NCBI GenBank assembly: GCA_024114885.1
Contig: CP099423.1
Location: forward strand, 1,860,001 to 1,924,000
Origin: Septoria linicola
Taxonomy: Eukaryota; Ascomycota; Dothideomycetes; Mycosphaerellales; Mycosphaerellaceae
DNA: 64,000 nucleotides
Reading direction: 5' to 3'
Shown: in pieces, positions 35,007 to 46,868 of the stretch
Position numbering within the stretch: the first letter of the stretch is position 1
Layout of the letters: every line of letters starts with the position of its first letter
Notes under the pieces: model-generated
Seen by the model: the letters and a program-made list of their open reading frames with translations, nothing else
Databases searched by the model: none
Told to the model about the DNA's origin: nothing
Position numbers and translations under genes: made by a program

Positions 35007-35519
35007 TTGACTATCAAAGCCAAGAGTGCCGCCAACGCATCAAAGACCCCATCACTCCCACAGCCAAGCTTGCAATCAGAGACAAATGGCCTAGCTCAAA
35101 CAGACTCCGTACCAGACGATGTCATCTCGTGGGCTCAGCGATCTTTCTCCCGACTAGACCTGCACCTCTTCACAGCAGCACAGAACAAAAGCCGTGATCT
35201 GAAAGCGAATATGGCCTGGGTGGAGGATTTACTGGGCAAAATTAGTAACAAAGATGTGCATATCAAGGTGTATATGCAGCGCCGGGAAGGCTAGGCTGCG
35301 CAGTCCTTTTCGAAGCTCTTCAAGAGCAAGACGACTCGGTCGATGCTCGAGGGGTTGATTTCTTTAAGCCAAGTTTCGATTTTCGAGGTGTATAGCGCTG
35401 ACCATGCTGTCCAGAGCTGCGTTGATGTTGAGAGCACTATTGGCGGTGCTACGGAGTTGATTAGATTGTGGAGGCAGGAGAGTGGATTTCAGGACGTGTA
35501 TGGAGTCCACTTTAGGTAA
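35007..35519 (+). pseudogene. Disrupted unknown reading frame
   Basis: A frame without a proper ATG start (it opens at a TTG) runs to a TAG at 35292-35294 and then stays open in the same frame for 74 further codons to TAA at 35517-35519. Both halves have protein-like composition, with amphipathic segments such as WVEDLLGKISNK and LEGLISLSQVSIFEVY. A GTAAGG donor overlaps the final codons (from 35516), so more exon sequence may once have followed. I do not recognise the family. It could be a decayed gene, or a gene whose intron I fail to place. Confidence 0.35.
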
Positions 35520-36923
35520 GGAAATGTTGAAGGGTTCTCTTGCTATGGAGTTCACTCTCTTTGGTCGAGGGGCTTCGCGTCTCTCCGAATCTTTTCGATG
35601 ACTGTGGTACTAGAAGCAACTCCGATGTGCATATCTTGGGAGTGGACTTGATAAGTGTACCTCGAGGCATTCATTAGCAGCCGCGCTCTCATGGGCAGAG
35701 CCAGCGCAAGTCTGATTTGCGCAACGCATTTGAGATAGAGTGTCGCTGAGCTTGCGAGAGCTTCTATCACGAGCACATTAATGCTTGCGGCTTTTGCCAC
35801 TTACCGTGCCTTCGGAGGCGGATGAAACGCTAGTAGACTATGCTTGGCCTTGAAGAGATGCTGAAGCATTCTGCACGTGAGTCTACTAACTTAGTAGAAT
35901 AGTATTTCCCAGTGCCATCGACAGTCATGCCGCGTAGGGCGCACGTGAGCTGGATAGGGCGAGTAGCATTCGCGAGAGATGGAATGCTAAGTAGTGAGCG
36001 AAATGCTCGTCTGGACTTAGTACATCGCTTCTGGCGCCCGTCACTGGCCAAGGCGCCATGAGCTCCGGTGCACTAAAGATGTAGTACACACTTTTCCCGA
36101 GGCACTATGCAAAGATAAGCAGTAATAGCTGTGTGCAGAACATCTTTCTGGATATCTAAAATGTACTCTGCCAACACAGGCCGAGATGGCGAGCAGACAA
36201 AGCCAAGAGTGCAGATGGGTCGTTTGTGCTACTAGGAACACGACAAAGCTCTGCGCTCTGCCACGGACCAAGCCTACACGAGTGCATACGTCGTGCGCCT
36301 GGTCGCCTCTTCTTTATGCTCATATTGTGCCATATGCACCATTCATCGACGATATTTCATTGCTCTTGCTCGCGAATGCCGCAGTACTGCCATGTCTGCT
36401 CGTGGGCTCCCCTCGTGGATAATGGTGCTATCGAACTACCACGCCGCTGCCACAGAACACTACCAAGTGACACTATAGCATCCACATATCGAGTCGGATT
36501 ACAATAACAAGTAATGAAGAGTAATAAAGAGGATAGACTCGAGGTCATTCACACGCGTCACGTTCGTGCTTCCTATCGGCCGGCCCGTGCCCGAAACAAG
36601 ATGGTCAGCCGGAAGTTAAAGAGCAAGCTTGGCTCGTTCTCATGACCAATCTCCCCTCTCCAACCACTCACCTTCGTCCGCTCGACGTCTCATCGCGTGC
36701 TGCTACCATAGAAGACACCTTCCTAGCTGAGACAAGCAAGTCCAAGGCGAGTACAAACGCCGGCGGCGGCTGCAGGAAGCAATCATACAGCTGTGCTTCG
36801 AAATGTACCTTGCGAACCTTGAGCAGTCTCGCCGAGGGATCAACACGTAGTTTCAGGAACACCCGCGCTGTCAAGTGATCATGAGCAAAATACTGGTTCA
36901 GGAAGGCGGCGGGTCATGATGGC

Positions 36924-36931
36924 ATATATGA
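36924..36931 (+). promoter_or_regulatory. TATA-like element of glucoamylase gene
   Basis: CATATATG lies 65 bases upstream of the glucoamylase ATG at 36989. Confidence 0.35.
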
Positions 36932-36988
36932 CCCAGAACAGCCAGTCTACAGCTCTCTTTCACTTGCAATCAATTCGCCCGCAACAAC

Positions 36989-39003
36989 ATGAAGAGCCTT
37001 TATAGCATCTTACCACTACTCGCAGGTGTCCTAGGCCTGCCAGCTCAAGATGCCCTCGAGGCTAGAGCTACCGGCACATTAGAGTCGTGGCTGGCAGCTG
37101 AAAGTCCAATTGCGCTGCAAGGTGCACACGAGCAAATCTGAAATGTAGAATTCCTCCAACTGATCCTCGCGCAGGCGTCTTGAACAACATTGGAGCTCAA
37201 GGCAACAAAGTGCAGGGTGCCTATCCTGGAATCGGTATGAGGACTTGATCAGAGAGATGCCGCGTTCTGACACAGAGCTGACCCCCTGCTTAAAAGTGGT
37301 TGCTTCTCCTTCAAAGCAGAATCCTGATTACTTCTACACGTGGACGGTGAGATTTCAGAGACAAACACGCATTCGCTCGTCTTATGCTAATGCAATGAGA
37401 ACAGAGAGATGCTGCTTTGACAATCAAATGCTTGGTGGACCAGTTCCTAGCAGGCCAGACCAGCCTCGAGGGTACCATTCAAGACTACATCAACTCACAG
37501 GCTGCTCTTCAGACTGTGAACAATCCTTCAGGTGGTCTTTGCACCGGAGGCCTCGGCGAGCCAAAGTACCAAGTCGACGGCACACAATTTACTGGCAATT
37601 GGGGTCGGCCGCAAAGGGATGGCCCAGCTCTTAGAGCCACTGCTATGATCGCCTATGCCCGGTACCTCATCTCGAAAGGACAGACTTCCCAAGTGACCAA
37701 CATCATCTGGCCCATTGTCTCAAACGACTTGACCTACGTTTCGCGATACTGGAATCAGACTGGGTTTGATCTGTGGGAGGAGGTCAACAGCGCGTCATTC
37801 TTCACCACTGCTTCTCAATACCGCGCGCTTGTAGAGGGTAGCGCACTGGCAGCACAGATCGGCAAGACATGTGCTCACTGTGACTCACAAGCACCTCAAG
37901 TTCTATGCTTCTTGCAAAGCTATTGGACTGGATCGTACATTCTATCAAATACTGGCGGCGGGCGATCTGGCAAGGATGCGAACTCCATCCTGGCTAGCAT
38001 CCACCTCTTCGACCCTGCCACCGGCTGCAACTCGAATACCTATCAGCCGTGCTCGGACAGAGCTCTCGCCAATCATAAGCAAGTCACCGACTCGTTCCGA
38101 TCAGTGTATTCTATCAACAATGGTATCGCCCAAGGCAAAGGTGTGGCCGTGGGAAGGTATTCGGAGGATGTCTACCAGGGTGGCAATCCTTGGTACCTCG
38201 CAACGTTCGCCGCAGCTGAACAGCTCTACGATGCGGTGTACCAATGGCGGCAGCAAGGCAGTATCACAATCACATCAGTGTCGCTGCCGTTCTTCAAGGA
38301 CATATACTCGTCAGCAGCGACAGGCACATATTCCTCGTCCACCACTACGTTCACGTCGATCGTGAACGCCGCTCTGGCATACGCGGATGGCTACTTTGCC
38401 AATGCCCAGCAATACACACCGCAAAACGGAGCTCTCGCTGAGCAGTATTCGCGGTCTAACGGCAGTCCGCTGTCAGCAGCTGATCTCACCTGGTCATATG
38501 CTGCTTTCCTGACAGCACTCAATGCCCGCAAAGCTGTCATGCCGTCGACTTGGGGAGCTGGCTCGGCTAGACTGCCAAGCTCATGCTCCGGCAGCTCTGC
38601 AACCGGACCATGTGTTGCAGCCACAAGCACTTTCTCACGACCTGGCAGCACACCCACTGCCACTACTACGGGAGCCTGCTCAGCGACCCCCACTCGCACC
38701 AATGTGCTCTTTAAGGAGACTGTCACGACCAACTTTGGCGAAAGTGTATACATCGTGGGAAGCATATCTGAGCTGGGCACCTGGAATACGAACAATGGAG
38801 TCGCGCTCAGCGCACAAAACTACACAAGCACGAATAACTTGTGGTTCATGTCAGTCAGCTTACCAGCAAAGACCAGCCTCGAATACAAGTATTTCCGGAA
38901 GCAGCAGGATGGTAGTGTTCAATGGGAGTCCGATCCTAACCGCTCGTACACGGTGCCTGCAAATTGTGCCGGCTCAGCAACTCAGAGTGACACATGGAGA
39001 TGA
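36989..39003 (+). CDS. Glucoamylase, GH15 with CBM20 starch-binding domain
   Basis: Secreted exo-acting enzyme that releases glucose from starch and dextrins. Four exons (36989-37121, 37175-37234, 37297-37346, 37405-39003; introns 53, 62, 58 bases) give 613 residues. Signal peptide MKSLYSILPLLAGVLGLPA is followed by a short pro-region ending EAR. The spliced junctions rebuild the invariant GIVVASPSKQNPDYFYTWTRDAALT. The general acid Glu is in FDLWEEVNSASFFT and the base Glu in GALAEQYSRSNGSPLSAADLTWSY. A Ser/Thr linker (GSTPTATTTGACSATPT) leads to CBM20 (about 515-610) with SVYIVGSISELGTWN and the ligand tryptophans. Length matches the fungal starch-binding glucoamylases. Confidence 0.95.
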
Positions 39004-39328
39004 GGACGACCATAGAGGGTGTGACAGGCAGACGATGTTACACGGCATACATGGTACAGATCACGACGCAATTTGCGTTCGTGCTGACAGCTATATACCG
39101 GCAGAGAAAGTCCAGGAATGATGATATCCTACCACGATCGGTCCCATCACACCCCAAACAAATGATGCTCAGTACAGCTTACCCGTGAACAGCGACTTCC
39201 ACAAGCTCTCGGTTGAACCAGCCCCGCAGCTTGAGCCGAAGAGGCGAAGTCGGAGACACCTTCGAAATGGGCAATGGACTCTAACAGAAATGTACGAGCT
39301 AGAGCAGCACACCAACCAGACATCTGAA
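39004..39328. other. Intergenic between glucoamylase and RraA-like gene
   Basis: 325 bases. An upstream in-frame ATG at 39290 could extend the next gene by 13 residues; nothing else is seen. Confidence 0.4.
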
Positions 39329-40162
39329 ATGACAAGTCGTCGGTCGAGCATAGTCGACATCCCGGCCCTGTGCGAGGCTATCCGCCGGAAGTACTCGCCA
39401 TGCGATGTATGGTCCCCATTATGGAAGTCCATATAGCATTGAAACTTACATCAAAGATAGGTATCTGACGCTTTGCAAGTCCTAAGCGTCCCTGGAGGCG
39501 GCTATCTAGCAGACATACACCCTCTCCCTAGCAGAACAGGCTGTAGTAGCCGTGTTGTGGCACCGATCAGCACAGTCCTCTTCGTCGACCAGAACCACAA
39601 GCCTGGCGATGCATCCGAGCTACCAAATGTCCCTACAGAAACGAACATATCCGGTGTTCACTGGACAGATGTAGCGCCAGCTGGAAACGTCGTACTAATG
39701 CAGCAACCTCCATCGCAGATCGTCGGAGTACTCGGCGACATTGTAGCAACACGCTACAAAGTGCGAGGCATTCAAGGTGTCGTGATCGATGGTCGAGCTC
39801 GAGACAATGCAGGATGTGGAGCTTTATGCTCTTCGGCAGAATCTGAAGGAGGCACATTCCAAGTTTGGTCAAAGGCTCTGACTTCTGTAGGGACTTCTCT
39901 TCAGGCAAAACCTTGGGCTGTGGATGTCCCTATCAAGATTGGCCTCGTGACTGTCAGGCCGGGGGATATCATAGTTGCGGACGAAGCGGAGCATGTGTGT
40001 TGCGTTATCCCTGGGGACAAGTTGACTGAGGTTGTGGCTTGGCTGCCGAAGTTGAAGAAAGCTGATGAAGGGGTGCTGAAGGATGCACAGGATGGGGTAG
40101 ATTTGGCGACGAGTTTTGGTGAGATGTACGAAGGGATTGGACACGCAGGATGTGCTCGCTAA
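39329..40162 (+). CDS. RraA-like / 4-hydroxy-4-methyl-2-oxoglutarate aldolase family protein
   Basis: Two exons (39329-39406 and 39461-40162, 54-base intron) encode 259 residues. Splicing yields RKYSPCDVSDALQVL, the usual start of the RraA fold. The metal and substrate site is present as GIQGVVIDGRARDNAG, matching the G-x-V-x-D-G-x-x-R-D signature, and the conserved IKIGLVTVRPGDIIVADEAEHVCCVIP core follows. Bacterial relatives are either HMG/CHA aldolases using a divalent metal, or the RNase E regulator RraA; in fungi aldolase or oxaloacetate decarboxylase activity is more likely. No signal peptide. The ATG at 39290 is an alternative start. Confidence 0.83.
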
Positions 40163-40678
40163 CCGATGTTGTAGGGAATTGGCCTGATCATTACACACAG
40201 CAAAAGTAGCTCGGTATGTTCGTACCGTCAGTCAATGTCCAGGTTGTCCTGCGGAAGATCATGATCTTCTGTCGAAGATGTTTGTGTTTGCTTCGTCTTG
40301 CCAACGAAATGTGAGTTGATATGAGCTATTGTGACTCCTACATATATGAAGTCTAAGATTGCGGTGTGGCACTTTCCTTTCGCAGTGATGACAGACTATG
40401 ACAGTGACTGGCACGTCCTACATGGCATGCAGCGCAATATCCCGACGCACGACATCAAGGATATTGCAGCAGTCAATAGATCATCGAGCTCATGCTCGGA
40501 GATACCACATGGAGAAAGCTGTAACTGGGCCCAAAGTGGTCACCGCCAAGGTTTGAGCTAGGTCTCAACATCAAGTCGTTCAGCTGCAGCTGAACATTTA
40601 CAACGTGCAACGCCGCCAGGAAAGACATGTATAGGAGAAATATCAACGCCCACATGCTGACGCAGAAGAAACAACAGC
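40163..40678. other. Intergenic
   Basis: 516 bases upstream of the beta-lactamase-like pseudogene. No gene or clear regulatory element seen. Confidence 0.4.
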
Positions 40679-42033
40679 ATGACCGCCATCCCTAACCACG
40701 ACTCTGGAACTGCTCCAATCATCAAGCACTTCAACTCTTCCCCTTTCGCCCAGCGTGTGCAACACCTACTCGAAGAATGGCATGTTCCAGGCTTATCGAT
40801 CGCAATAACACAAGACAAGGAGAGTTCCTCGAAAGGCTTCGGTTTCGCTACGCTCGACCCCAAAGTACCTTGTACAGCAGACACGATCTTCGACATCGCC
40901 TCTTCCTCGAAATCATTGACTGCCGCATCAGTAGGCTTGCTCGTGCAGGATGATGAGAAGTATTCGAATGTCCAGTGGGATGCGAAGATGAGTGATCTGT
41001 TGCCTGAAGACTTTGTCATGTCGGAAGACAGCTACACGAGAGATGTAACCGTCGAGGATATCTTGAGCCATCGAACTGGACTCCCTGGGTCAGCCAGTCC
41101 ATGAACTAAACATAAGATCGATAAAAATTAACGACAAGTAGACACGACGATGCCTTATTCGGCATCGGATCCCAGAACCCCGATACTGTCAGGAGAAGTC
41201 CAAGACTTTTGTCTTGTGCAAGCTGCAAGAGTCTCCAGAGGCTCAAGGCGCGGGGTCAATTCAGACTTCCGTGAACAACTACATCAAGTGGGTGCGAGCC
41301 TTGATGTACCACGAAGGCCCCATTGAGAAAGATCTTTATGAAGGCCTGACGCGTGTGCGAATCTTTCAAGATCCGGAGATTGAGTCAGAAGACAGACATC
41401 CTCTTAAGTCTTTCACGGGATATGCAGCTGGGCTTGAGGTCTTCTACTATCGTGGCTACCAAGTCGTGGGTCACGATGATTTGATATCTGGATACGGCAG
41501 TCGACACTTCTGGCTACCTGAGCTCGACTTTGGAGCTGTGTTGCTTGGTAATGCAGAGGGAGCCCTGTATGCCATCGAGGTTCTGGCGTATGAGCTTGTC
41601 GATGAACTGCTGGAGATACCTCAGGCCCAGCGCACTGATTGGAGTGCCCGCGCCCGAGAGTCAGAGGAGCAACTCAAGTCCGAAATGCTGGAGCCCGTGG
41701 CGAAGAAGCTGAGACCGGACCTAGAAAAGCCAGAACCCCAGAAAGTGCCTTTGAGCAGCTACGCGGGAGACTATTGGAATGCTGGCTACAAAGGCTTAAA
41801 AGTCGAGGTGAAAGAGAACAAGCTACATGTTGATGCGACTGACAGGTTCATGGGCTTCTGGATTGACTTTGTTCATTGTGAAGCTGACCGACTACTGGGC
41901 CGGCTTTGGAGAGAACGAAGCGGCAGAGTTCGAGTTTGAGAATGGTCGAGTGGTCAAGATGGGCTTGAAACTGGAAAGTGATTTCGAAGATTACATCTGG
42001 TTCCATCGAGTAGGACTCCGAGAGGAAGATTGA
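40679..42033 (+). pseudogene. Beta-lactamase/transpeptidase-like serine hydrolase, broken
   Basis: The 5' part looks intact: residues 1-139 contain EEWHVPGLSIAITQ, the nucleophile motif SSSK (in IASSSKSLTAASVGLL) and DVTVEDILSHRTGLP. A 53-base intron (41089-41141, GTCAGC donor) then leads to HDDALFGIGSQNPDTVRR. Next the family should continue for about 90 residues holding the second catalytic motif (Tyr-x-Asn type), but the DNA jumps, in another frame, to ESPEAQGAGSIQTSVNNYIKWVRALM. The rest is open until about 41880, where a second shift is needed: one frame gives FVHCEA and another TDYWAGFGENEAAEFEFENGRVVKMG, ending at 42033. One large deletion plus two frame changes argue that the gene is dead. 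Relatives with this layout are single-domain secondary-metabolism or housekeeping esterase-like proteins in ascomycetes. Confidence 0.8.
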
Positions 42034-42057
42034 CAGCCTAGTACATGCTGTATATTG

Positions 42058-43631
42058 TCACAGATAATATGACGGAGGCGACTGCAAACCAACGTCAGTC
42101 CTGTCAAGCACGTTGTCCGACATCATAAGACTCACAGTACTCTCTGTTGGTCCCACAGTTGAAATTGAGTCTCCCCGACCCCTCACGTCATCTGATGGCT
42201 TGCGAGAACAGTAGACTTGCAGAGGCACTTCCACCACGAGTGGTGAATGTGAAACTTGTTGTATACGAAGTTCCACTCTGAGACTGTATCGTACTGTCAC
42301 CAACGGCGAGGCGAAGGTTGGGATTAGCCGAGAGCTTGGTTGAATCGGTATCGGTATGTACGCTTCGGAGAAAGTATCATGCGCATTATGTCGTGACTTT
42401 GCTCGGTCCCAGCATAGTGGGTCCACCGACCAGGCGCTGATCAACACGATCTCCTTACGCGCTCGCAAGTTTTGATTCGTCTTCAGTAGGCGACTGCTTG
42501 CAACCTCGCGGATCGGCATGCTGGCATAGTAGGTATGTCTCGTCAACTCCAGGTGGACTTGGCAGCTCCACCACGGCGATTGTGGCGCACCTGCACTGAG
42601 ATGTCTAGCAGTAGTGAGAACAATTTTTAACATGCCTTCAGTGTGGCCGGGGCTCCCATCTTGAAGTGAAGGCAGTGGTCGTGGCTCGTCTGACAAAATT
42701 GTGACCTCGCCATACGACGTCCTGAACAAGCCTTTGCGCACTTCTTGTGTGATTGTGGTCGTAAATTCGTGAGGGAAGTCGTCTAAGCTCAGAGGAGGTT
42801 CTGCTTCGGACCACGGCGCGAAGTTGAAAGTCCTTAGTCGTCGAAGTCGTCGCAAACATTCCTCGTTGTGACAACGATAGACGACGGTCGCACTAATACA
42901 ATACTCGATCAAAGGTTGCATGCATCGATATCCCTGCTGGTCCTGCGATGCTGCCCCAGCTTGGAATGTTGGCGGCAGTGAAGAGAGTCGCGGTCCGAGC
43001 TCTTCATTTGGTAGGCATTGTGACGCTATAATGAATTTGAAGGGCATGATGGAAGAGCATTCGCCGTCAACCCTTCGCTGGAATATTCGATCTTGTATCG
43101 ACAATTGATGTGACTGCTTGAGAAACTGCTTCTTTATAAGCGCCAAGTCGTAGAACGCTTCACGACCCTTACATCGTATGTCGCCGCCGAAGCATAGTAT
43201 TCATGGTCCACCCACGTCCGCATTGTGCCTGCTCACACTAAGCCTCATGTTGTAGTAGTGAGTGAGTAGTGCTCACCTTCAAGAGTAACGACTACTTGGA
43301 GAATCGACACAGAAGTACCATGAGAGAAGTTGAGTTGTCCTGTGAGAAGATCCCCAGGATGATAGGTGACATTGTTGGAACCGTCTGGACTGTCTCTCTT
43401 AAGGCTGATGCGCAGATCACATGGCATTGCAGCCTTCTTGGGCTCTTGGATCGGTCTTGTCACGGCGTTTGCTGTACTCAGTAACACGGCCATGTCTGTC
43501 CGCGGCTTCTCAGGACTTTCTCTTGCGATGTTGTTCAGCTCAATGGCGCTGACTATGGAGTCGAAGTGGCTCGATTGTAACAGGTTGCCAAGATTTCTGG
43601 TGTTAGTGTGGCATAGTAGCCGTGCTTCCAT
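42058..43631 (-). CDS. Arrestin-like trafficking adaptor with PPxY motif
   Basis: Alpha-arrestin expected to recruit an Rsp5-type ubiquitin ligase to membrane transporters. Three exons: 43631-43277, 43228-43173 and 43125-42058, with introns of 48 and 47 bases; total 492 residues. Splicing restores VVVTLEGTMRTWVDHEYYASAATYDFLKQSHQ. The arrestin-N region begins DLRISLKRDSP and VTYHPGDLLTGQLNF; the second half contains LVTVRYSLRVELRI and VVEVPLQVYC, typical of the arrestin-C fold. The chain ends SPPSYYL, giving a PPSY ligase-binding motif five residues from the end. Later in-frame starts at 43493 (MAVLLS) or at MPCDLR are also possible. Only 24 bases separate it from the pseudogene on the other strand. 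Confidence 0.78.
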
Positions 43632-44881
43632 CTTTATGCTATATCAAGACTGTATCACGTTTCTCGTTCCGTACTGCGTGAAGCACAACTAGGCACATGG
43701 ACAGTGCTCCAGGCGTTCTCCTGGTCTTTCAGGTGTTTCGGATGTAGTGACCAAGCGCATGTGCATTGGCCATACGTCTGATGCCCAGGCAGCAAGACGA
43801 CCGCGAGCCGCAGGATCGAGCAGCAAAGCAGCGCTGCGAAGCAAGTGCACTACGAAGGTTGCTCGCCAACACCATTGAGCTCACTGGATGCCATCAATCG
43901 ATAGCGTTGCGCCACATTCGTCTGCCTCCATCGTCAATCACTATCGAGTCACGACAATGGTCACGGACATGTTGGTCGCATATGTGGCCAGCGCATATCT
44001 TGTCCTTCTTGTGCATCGCGAAAGTAGGAAGGAAAGTATGTAGTAAAGAGGAGAGAAACTCTACCAGGCGCACGGACCGTATATCTTGTGCTGCGGAAGC
44101 CTTCCGGCGCCAACAACGCCAACTCCATCCCTCGTTCCTACGTCCAAGAATTACCACGTACGACGCAGGTCAAGCACCTGTGTACATGTATACCTTGTAT
44201 ACGGCACCTCAGCTCCCGTGCACTGTGACAGCATACAACGACGCGCATTCGCCATGTCGTCCGCGGCTCTGACTATTCAGGAGGGGTAACTTAGCACATG
44301 ATGGGACAAGCAATACCCTTGAATCACAAGAGATGCACGAGATGCGCTCAGGCATCGGGAGAACCTGTGATGAGTCTGACAAGAGTGCATAGCGTCTGAG
44401 AGCCTGGCGCGACCATGTCGCTCGTTGATGATAGGTTCTTCTAGGGCATCTTATCTTTCTATGCGAGATCGCTGAGCTACCTAGAAGGGCAGTAACAGGC
44501 TTGGTTATGACAAGGAGTTACTGCTCTAGGAATTGCGCCACGAGGTGCTGGACAGCACATCCCACACGATCCCCGCAATCTGCGATGTGCGCCATTGGCA
44601 ACGTCCCTTGCTTTCTTGTTCGAGAAGCTGTTGTCCAATGATGGCAGAGCAAACGATGGCATTGCAATCAGCAACCCAGCAAATGGGTTACTAGCTTCAC
44701 CACGATCAGCACCTCCATTGACCCGTTGCTTTCAATGCGGCAGATCTATGCCTGTCCATGATCGGCTCCGTCCATATTCGATCGTGCCAGAAAGCTCAAA
44801 AGACCTGTCGTCCCGTGGCACAAGAACATTCAGGTTCTTGCCTGACTACTGAATGCCCAATCAAGCTAGCACCTCTTCAGT
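43632..44881. other. Divergent intergenic region
   Basis: 1.25 kb between the arrestin and the ATO transporter starts. No credible gene; nothing beyond short uninformative frames. Confidence 0.45.
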
Positions 44882-45902
44882 ATGGCAACCAACACAGCAG
44901 ATAGTAATAGACCTATGGGGTCGGACATCAAAGGCAAAGATCACGGTTCTTATTACACCGACAAAGACTTCGAGCTCCATCCTAACGACTCCCGCGACAA
45001 TGCCCTCTCTAAAATCAGAACCGCGGGCAGCATAACGATCCCACCAGAGCTCTTTGAGAAGCTCTATCTGTCTCCAGAGAATAGAGTCAAAGGCGATTTG
45101 CGGAAGACCTTCGGCAATCCGACGCCTGTGTGAGTCGCGTAACCTGCCATATTTGCGCTGAATCTCTGACACCTACTAGTGGTCTGGCAGGCTTCCTCCT
45201 CTCCCTGTCGCCACTGTCATGCTTCCTCATGAACTGGCGCGGAACCCTGACCGGGCTGGGCGCATCAAACATTGCGGCTTACATGTTCTTCGGTGGAGTT
45301 CTCATGATGGTATCGGGCTTCTTTGAGCTGATTCTGGGTAACACGTTCCCTGCCGTGGTATTCACCACCTTCGGCGCATTCTGGCTCACCTTCGGCGGGA
45401 CTCTCCAGCCTTTCTATGGCGCATGGTCCGCCTTCGCTCCCGATCCAGTAGCGGCGCCTCAAGTTGGTCTCACCGAGCCCGCCTTTTTCAATGCCTTCGC
45501 ATTCTTCCTCCTCTTCATGGGTCTACTCTGCTTGGTCTATCTTGTCTGTTCACTACGGACCAATCTCGTGTTCTTTTTGATCTTTTTGCCTCTGCCACCA
45601 GCATTCGGATGCCTAGCAGCAAGCTTCTGGTTCACCGGCATGGGCAACATGGCCTACGCCGAGACACTACAGATTGCGGGCGGTGCTCTGAGCTTTATTG
45701 TCTGCGTACTTGGCTGGTATCTATTCACAGCTCTCATGCTCGCAGCAGTCGATGCGCCGATCGCTTTGCCAGGTAGGCGATTCAACTTCTTCACCATGTA
45801 GAAAGGGCTGACCGACATCCTTTAGTGTTCGATCTCTCCACTCGCATCAAGGGCGCTAACGATAGGAAGAAGCTCAAAGGCTCTTTGGAAGGTGATGTCT
45901 AG
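44882..45902 (+). CDS. GPR1/FUN34/YaaH (ATO) family acetate/ammonia transporter
   Basis: Plasma-membrane channel-like transporter with six membrane helices. Three exons (44882-45129, 45180-45772, 45826-45902; introns 50 and 53 bases) yield 305 residues. The hydrophilic N-terminus (about 1-80) precedes the signature FGNPTPVGLAGF, a variant of the NPxPLGL motif created across intron 1. Helices follow through AAYMFFGGVLMMVSGFFELILG, FTTFGAFWLTFGG, FNAFAFFLLFMGLLCLVYLV, LVFFLIFLPLPPAFGC and ALSFIVCVLGWYLFTALML. The short cytosolic C-terminus is KGSLEGDV. Members move acetate or ammonium in response to carbon source; which one cannot be decided here. Confidence 0.92.
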
Positions 45903-46165
45903 GCAATCTGAGAGCGAGGCAGTATCTACGAGTACGCACAGTAACTTCTTGCCAGCTAAGCATTTGCAGTAATAACAATATCAACCATTGCGAAATGTCA
46001 CGCAATCTCTCACATCTACGATCCGCACGATCTCAATCCACAATATCGTAGCAGCAGCCTCTGTAGTGAATAATGGACAGACAGATCCTCTCATACTTCA
46101 CAACAGTCACGCGAATCCTATATCATCAGCCGCATCATTCGCCACATCACAACAATACGAATATC

Positions 46166-46558
46166 ATGGCAGATCCCGCAGCATACAGCAGCGACATCCA
46201 CTTCGTCGGTACCAGTTCAGATGGCCTACCATCCCAAGTCTATCAACGGCCAGCATTCTCAACAGCCGCCTTAGTACCGCTGACCTGCGTAGACGACACG
46301 CCATATCATGCAACCCGAGACCATCATGACATGCATCATATGGTAGACTGGCTCGCCATCCTCACTCCCCATCAACCAGCGCAGACCCAACAGAGCCTCA
46401 CTCGACGACTGACTGAACTCCTCTCTTCAACTCGCGCTAATGTCTACCTACCCTCCCACCACCCTACCTCCGACGAACAACATCTCACTAATGAAGTTCC
46501 AGATCCACGTCACTCAAACACACCTCTTCACCTTCCCTCAGAGCGACACTTCACCTAG
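46166..46558 (+). CDS. Small hypothetical protein, doubtful
   Basis: A 130-residue frame starting MADPAAYSSDIHFVGTSSDG at an ATG in reasonable context (ATATCATGG). It is rich in His, Thr and Pro, with no signal peptide, membrane segment or recognisable domain. A second open frame overlaps its end (46440-46700, in another phase), so the true 3' end may involve an intron. It lies between the ATO transporter and the PhoD-like gene. It may be non-coding. Confidence 0.3.
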   Translation: MADPAAYSSDIHFVGTSSDGLPSQVYQRPAFSTAALVPLTCVDDTPYHATRDHHDMHHMVDWLAILTPHQPAQTQQSLTRRLTELLSSTRANVYLPSHHPTSDEQHLTNEVPDPRHSNTPLHLPSERHFT

Positions 46559-46868
46559 CGAACCCCACCCAGCGCTGTACTTCCACAGCTCCATAGCGGT
46601 TCACCGAGCGCTATCTCGGCATGTGGTTGATTTGTTACATGTTAGGAGGATGTACATTCGATCTGCTGATGGGTGGGATCGAGAGGAGACAAGAGCCTAG
46701 AGAGCGCGTCTGACCGCATCATCAAATCCGCATGCTAGAATGTGTGCACAACTCGTCCTACACAAGTGGTATCATGATTACAAAAGACATCTACTCAGGA
46801 AGTCCGTCCAAATTCGACTCCCCTCTCACCAAAAAGAAGCCTTCTCGCGAAGCCAAGAGCGCATACGC

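Larger units (their letters stand above)
34393..36988. other. Gene-poor stretch with one fossil reading frame
   Basis: 2.6 kb between the NPC2-like and glucoamylase genes. Apart from the disrupted frame at 35007-35519 and a TATA-like CATATATG at 36924, I see nothing convincing. Confidence 0.45.

Noticed and set aside
43126..43276. Idea that the arrestin gene is broken between its two large open parts
   Set aside because: Two short introns (48 and 47 bases) with a 56-base exon between them restore a continuous, family-like frame.
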